Below, piece by piece: positions 14,879 to 16,461 of a stretch of 16,461 bases of DNA (its first letter is position 1; each line of letters begins with the position of its first letter). A program made the position numbers and the translations under genes. Location of the stretch: contig PXEK01000149.1 in NCBI GenBank assembly GCA_003564735.1, positions 1-16,461 on the forward strand, in the 5' to 3' direction. The notes under the pieces are model-generated. The model made no database searches and was not told the DNA's origin. It saw only the letters and a list, made by a program, of their open reading frames with translations. This DNA comes from Cryomorphaceae bacterium. GTDB taxonomy: Bacteria > Bacteroidota > Bacteroidia > Flavobacteriales_G > Salibacteraceae.

Positions 14879-16174
14879 ATGAGCGCACAAGATGAGATAG
14901 TAGTAGGCTTAGATATAGGCACCACAAAAATAGCGGCTTTGGTTGGCCGCAAAAACGAGCACGGCAAACTCGAAATTTTAGGCATGGGAAAGTCTGAAAG
15001 TATTGGCGTGAACCGCGGCGTAGTAACGCGCATCACCCCCACCGTAGAGGCTATTCAAAAAGCAGTGGCCGAGGCGGAAGAAAATTCGGGGGTAAAAATC
15101 GAGTTGGTCAATGTAGGTATTGCCGGTCAACATATTCGCAGTTTGCAACATCACGGCATTAAGATGCGAAACTCATACGAGGAGGAAATTACAAAGAAAG
15201 ATGTGAATGAGCTCATTGACGATATGTATAAACTCGTCATGATGCCGGGTGAGCAAATTTTAGATGTTATTCCGCAAGAATATACCCTCGACAATGAACA
15301 AGGTATTACTGACCCTATAGGAATGGCCGGTTCACGATTTGAGGCCAACTTTCATATCATCACCGGCCAAATTGCGGCAGCTAAAAACATTTACAAGTGT
15401 GTAAAAAAGGCTGACTTGGAGGTCACGAACCTCATATTAGAACCTTTGGCTTCTTCAGATGCCGTTTTAAGCCAAGAAGAAAAAGAAGCCGGGGTAGTAT
15501 TGGTTGATATTGGCGGCGGTACAACAGATATTGCCATTTTTAAAGAAAACATCATCAGACACACTGCCGTAATTCCGTTTGGAGGCAACATCATCACTGA
15601 AGATATAAAAGAAGGTTGTACCATAATAAGGAAACACGCCGAACAGTTGAAAGTAAAATTTGGAAGTGCGCTTGCCGATCAAACATCAACTACGGAAATT
15701 GTGGCCATACCCGGACTTAGAGGTAGAGAACCAAAAGAAATATCGGTACAAAACCTCGCTCACATTATCCAAGCAAGAATGGAAGAAATCATTGAGCAGG
15801 TTTATTACGAAATTAAAAACTCGGGATTTGAAGAAAAACTCATCGCCGGTATAGTGGTAACCGGTGGCGGCGCTCAACTCAAACACATCAAGCACTTATT
15901 CGAATTTACAACGGGAATGGACACGCGTGTGGGTTATCCTACCGAACATTTGGCCAAAGACAATGAAAAAGTCTCATACCCCACATATTCAACAGGTGTT
16001 GGACTCATTCTACAAGGGTTTGAAAGGCTTGAAAAAGAAGACGCGACCACAGAAAATCAAAATAAAACTGAAGAAACGGAAGAATCACCCAAAAAAGCTA
16101 AGCGCGGACCGGGTGGATTTTTAAAGCTCATCAAAGATAAAACCAGCGAGTTTTTCGAAGATGACAATGTTTAA
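14879..16174 (+). CDS. ftsA: FtsA, actin-like membrane tether of FtsZ
   Basis: This 431-residue actin-family ATPase anchors FtsZ filaments to the membrane and recruits later divisome proteins. The phosphate-1 motif VGLDIGTTKIAALVG is at about 9-23. The SHS2/1C insertion domain, with SVGVNRGVV-like IGVNRGVVTRI, follows. The phosphate-2 motif is Asp210-Ile-Gly-Gly-Gly-Thr-Thr-Asp217, and the adenosine motif GIVVTGGGAQLK lies near 322-333. After a charged low-complexity linker (about 383-410) the protein ends in an amphipathic segment, GGFLKLIKDKTSEFF, matching the membrane-targeting helix of FtsA. It begins 4 nt after ftsQ and stops 17 nt before ftsZ. Length is slightly above the E. coli protein because of the linker. 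Confidence 0.97.
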   Translation: MSAQDEIVVGLDIGTTKIAALVGRKNEHGKLEILGMGKSESIGVNRGVVTRITPTVEAIQKAVAEAEENSGVKIELVNVGIAGQHIRSLQHHGIKMRNSYEEEITKKDVNELIDDMYKLVMMPGEQILDVIPQEYTLDNEQGITDPIGMAGSRFEANFHIITGQIAAAKNIYKCVKKADLEVTNLILEPLASSDAVLSQEEKEAGVVLVDIGGGTTDIAIFKENIIRHTAVIPFGGNIITEDIKEGCTIIRKHAEQLKVKFGSALADQTSTTEIVAIPGLRGREPKEISVQNLAHIIQARMEEIIEQVYYEIKNSGFEEKLIAGIVVTGGGAQLKHIKHLFEFTTGMDTRVGYPTEHLAKDNEKVSYPTYSTGVGLILQGFERLEKEDATTENQNKTEETEESPKKAKRGPGGFLKLIKDKTSEFFEDDNV

Positions 16175-16191
16175 TACAAAAAACAATTATT

Positions 16192-16461
16192 ATGGAATTT
16201 GAATTACCCAAAAACTCACCATCAATCATTAAAGTCATAGGCGTAGGCGGCGGCGGTGGAAATGCCGTAAATCACATGTACCGTCAAGGTATACGGGGTG
16301 TGGACTTCATTATTTGCAATACCGACCCCCAAGTGCTTGAAGCCAGTCCGGTGCAACATAAAATACAGTTGGGCGCCAGTTTAACCGAGGGCAACGGCGC
16401 GGGCTCCATACCCGAAGTCGGGAAAAATGCAGCTATTGAAACCATTGACGAGGTTAAGGAA
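16192..16461 (+). CDS. ftsZ: FtsZ, tubulin-like division GTPase, N-terminus only
   Basis: The first 90 codons are present and the gene continues past the right edge. After a short N-terminal stretch comes IKVIGVGGGGGNAVNHM (about 13-29), the first nucleotide-binding loop of FtsZ, then the VDFIICNTDPQVL strand. GASLTEGNGAGSIPEVGKNAA (about 62-82) follows, a Bacteroidota-style form of the LTxGxGAGxxPExG loop. FtsZ polymerises into the division ring and is bound by FtsA, encoded immediately upstream. The ATG at 16192 lies 17 nt after ftsA in an A/T-rich gap without a Shine-Dalgarno. Confidence 0.97.
   Translation, partial: MEFELPKNSPSIIKVIGVGGGGGNAVNHMYRQGIRGVDFIICNTDPQVLEASPVQHKIQLGASLTEGNGAGSIPEVGKNAAIETIDEVKE

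Noticed and set aside
15660..16124. Two plus-strand open frames inside ftsA (15660-15854 and 15864-16124)
   Set aside because: They overlap ftsA in another frame, and their Lys-rich content is the shifted reading of the ftsA linker; ftsA itself is fully supported.

Overview
This window carries the start of a Bacteroidota division and cell wall (dcw) cluster, with a small efflux operon diverging from it on the left. The case for Bacteroidota, probably Flavobacteriales, rests on four things: the gene order mraZ-rsmH-ftsL-ftsI-murE-mraY-murD-ftsW-murG-murC-ftsQ-ftsA-ftsZ with no murF or ddl inside; an FtsI of about 700 residues with a C-terminal PASTA domain; a 410-residue MraY with an extended loop; and promoter-like TAnnTTTG (-7) motifs. 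The genus cannot be fixed from sequence alone.

Left region (1-2109, minus strand): a TetR/AcrR regulator, a TolC-type outer-membrane efflux protein and the first 49 codons of a lipoprotein periplasmic adaptor. They are tightly packed (ATGA overlap, then a 1-nt gap), so they look like the promoter-proximal half of a TetR-controlled RND-type efflux operon whose pump gene would lie beyond the left edge.

Divergent intergenic region (2110-2524): this 415-bp stretch holds all the obvious regulation. On the efflux side there is a TACTTTTG -7 element and a perfect 8-bp-arm palindrome over the presumed -33 region, a candidate TetR operator. On the dcw side there are three tandem 10-bp AAAGTGGKAR boxes running into a TAAATTTG -7 element just before mraZ. 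This is the arrangement expected for MraZ autoregulation.

Right region (2525-16461, plus strand): thirteen genes with gaps of at most 17 nt or short overlaps, hence very probably one transcription unit. MraZ regulates the unit and RsmH methylates 16S rRNA. MurC, MurD and MurE build the UDP-MurNAc peptide stem; MurE has the meso-DAP signature DNPR. MraY and MurG make lipids I and II, and FtsW with FtsI polymerises and cross-links septal glycan. FtsL, FtsQ and FtsA link this to the FtsZ ring. ftsZ is cut by the right edge after 90 codons. murF and D-Ala-D-Ala ligase must be elsewhere.

No undescribed multi-gene system is visible; the gene content is ordinary. The points worth a second look are local: a probable CTG start for murE in a CTGA overlap, a run of ten G in the 5' end of murD, a nine-base Shine-Dalgarno before ftsQ in a phylum that mostly ignores such sites, a candidate internal promoter for ftsAZ, and the two operator-like arrays between the divergent operons. 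No rRNA, tRNA, CRISPR array, insertion sequence or convincing terminator was seen.
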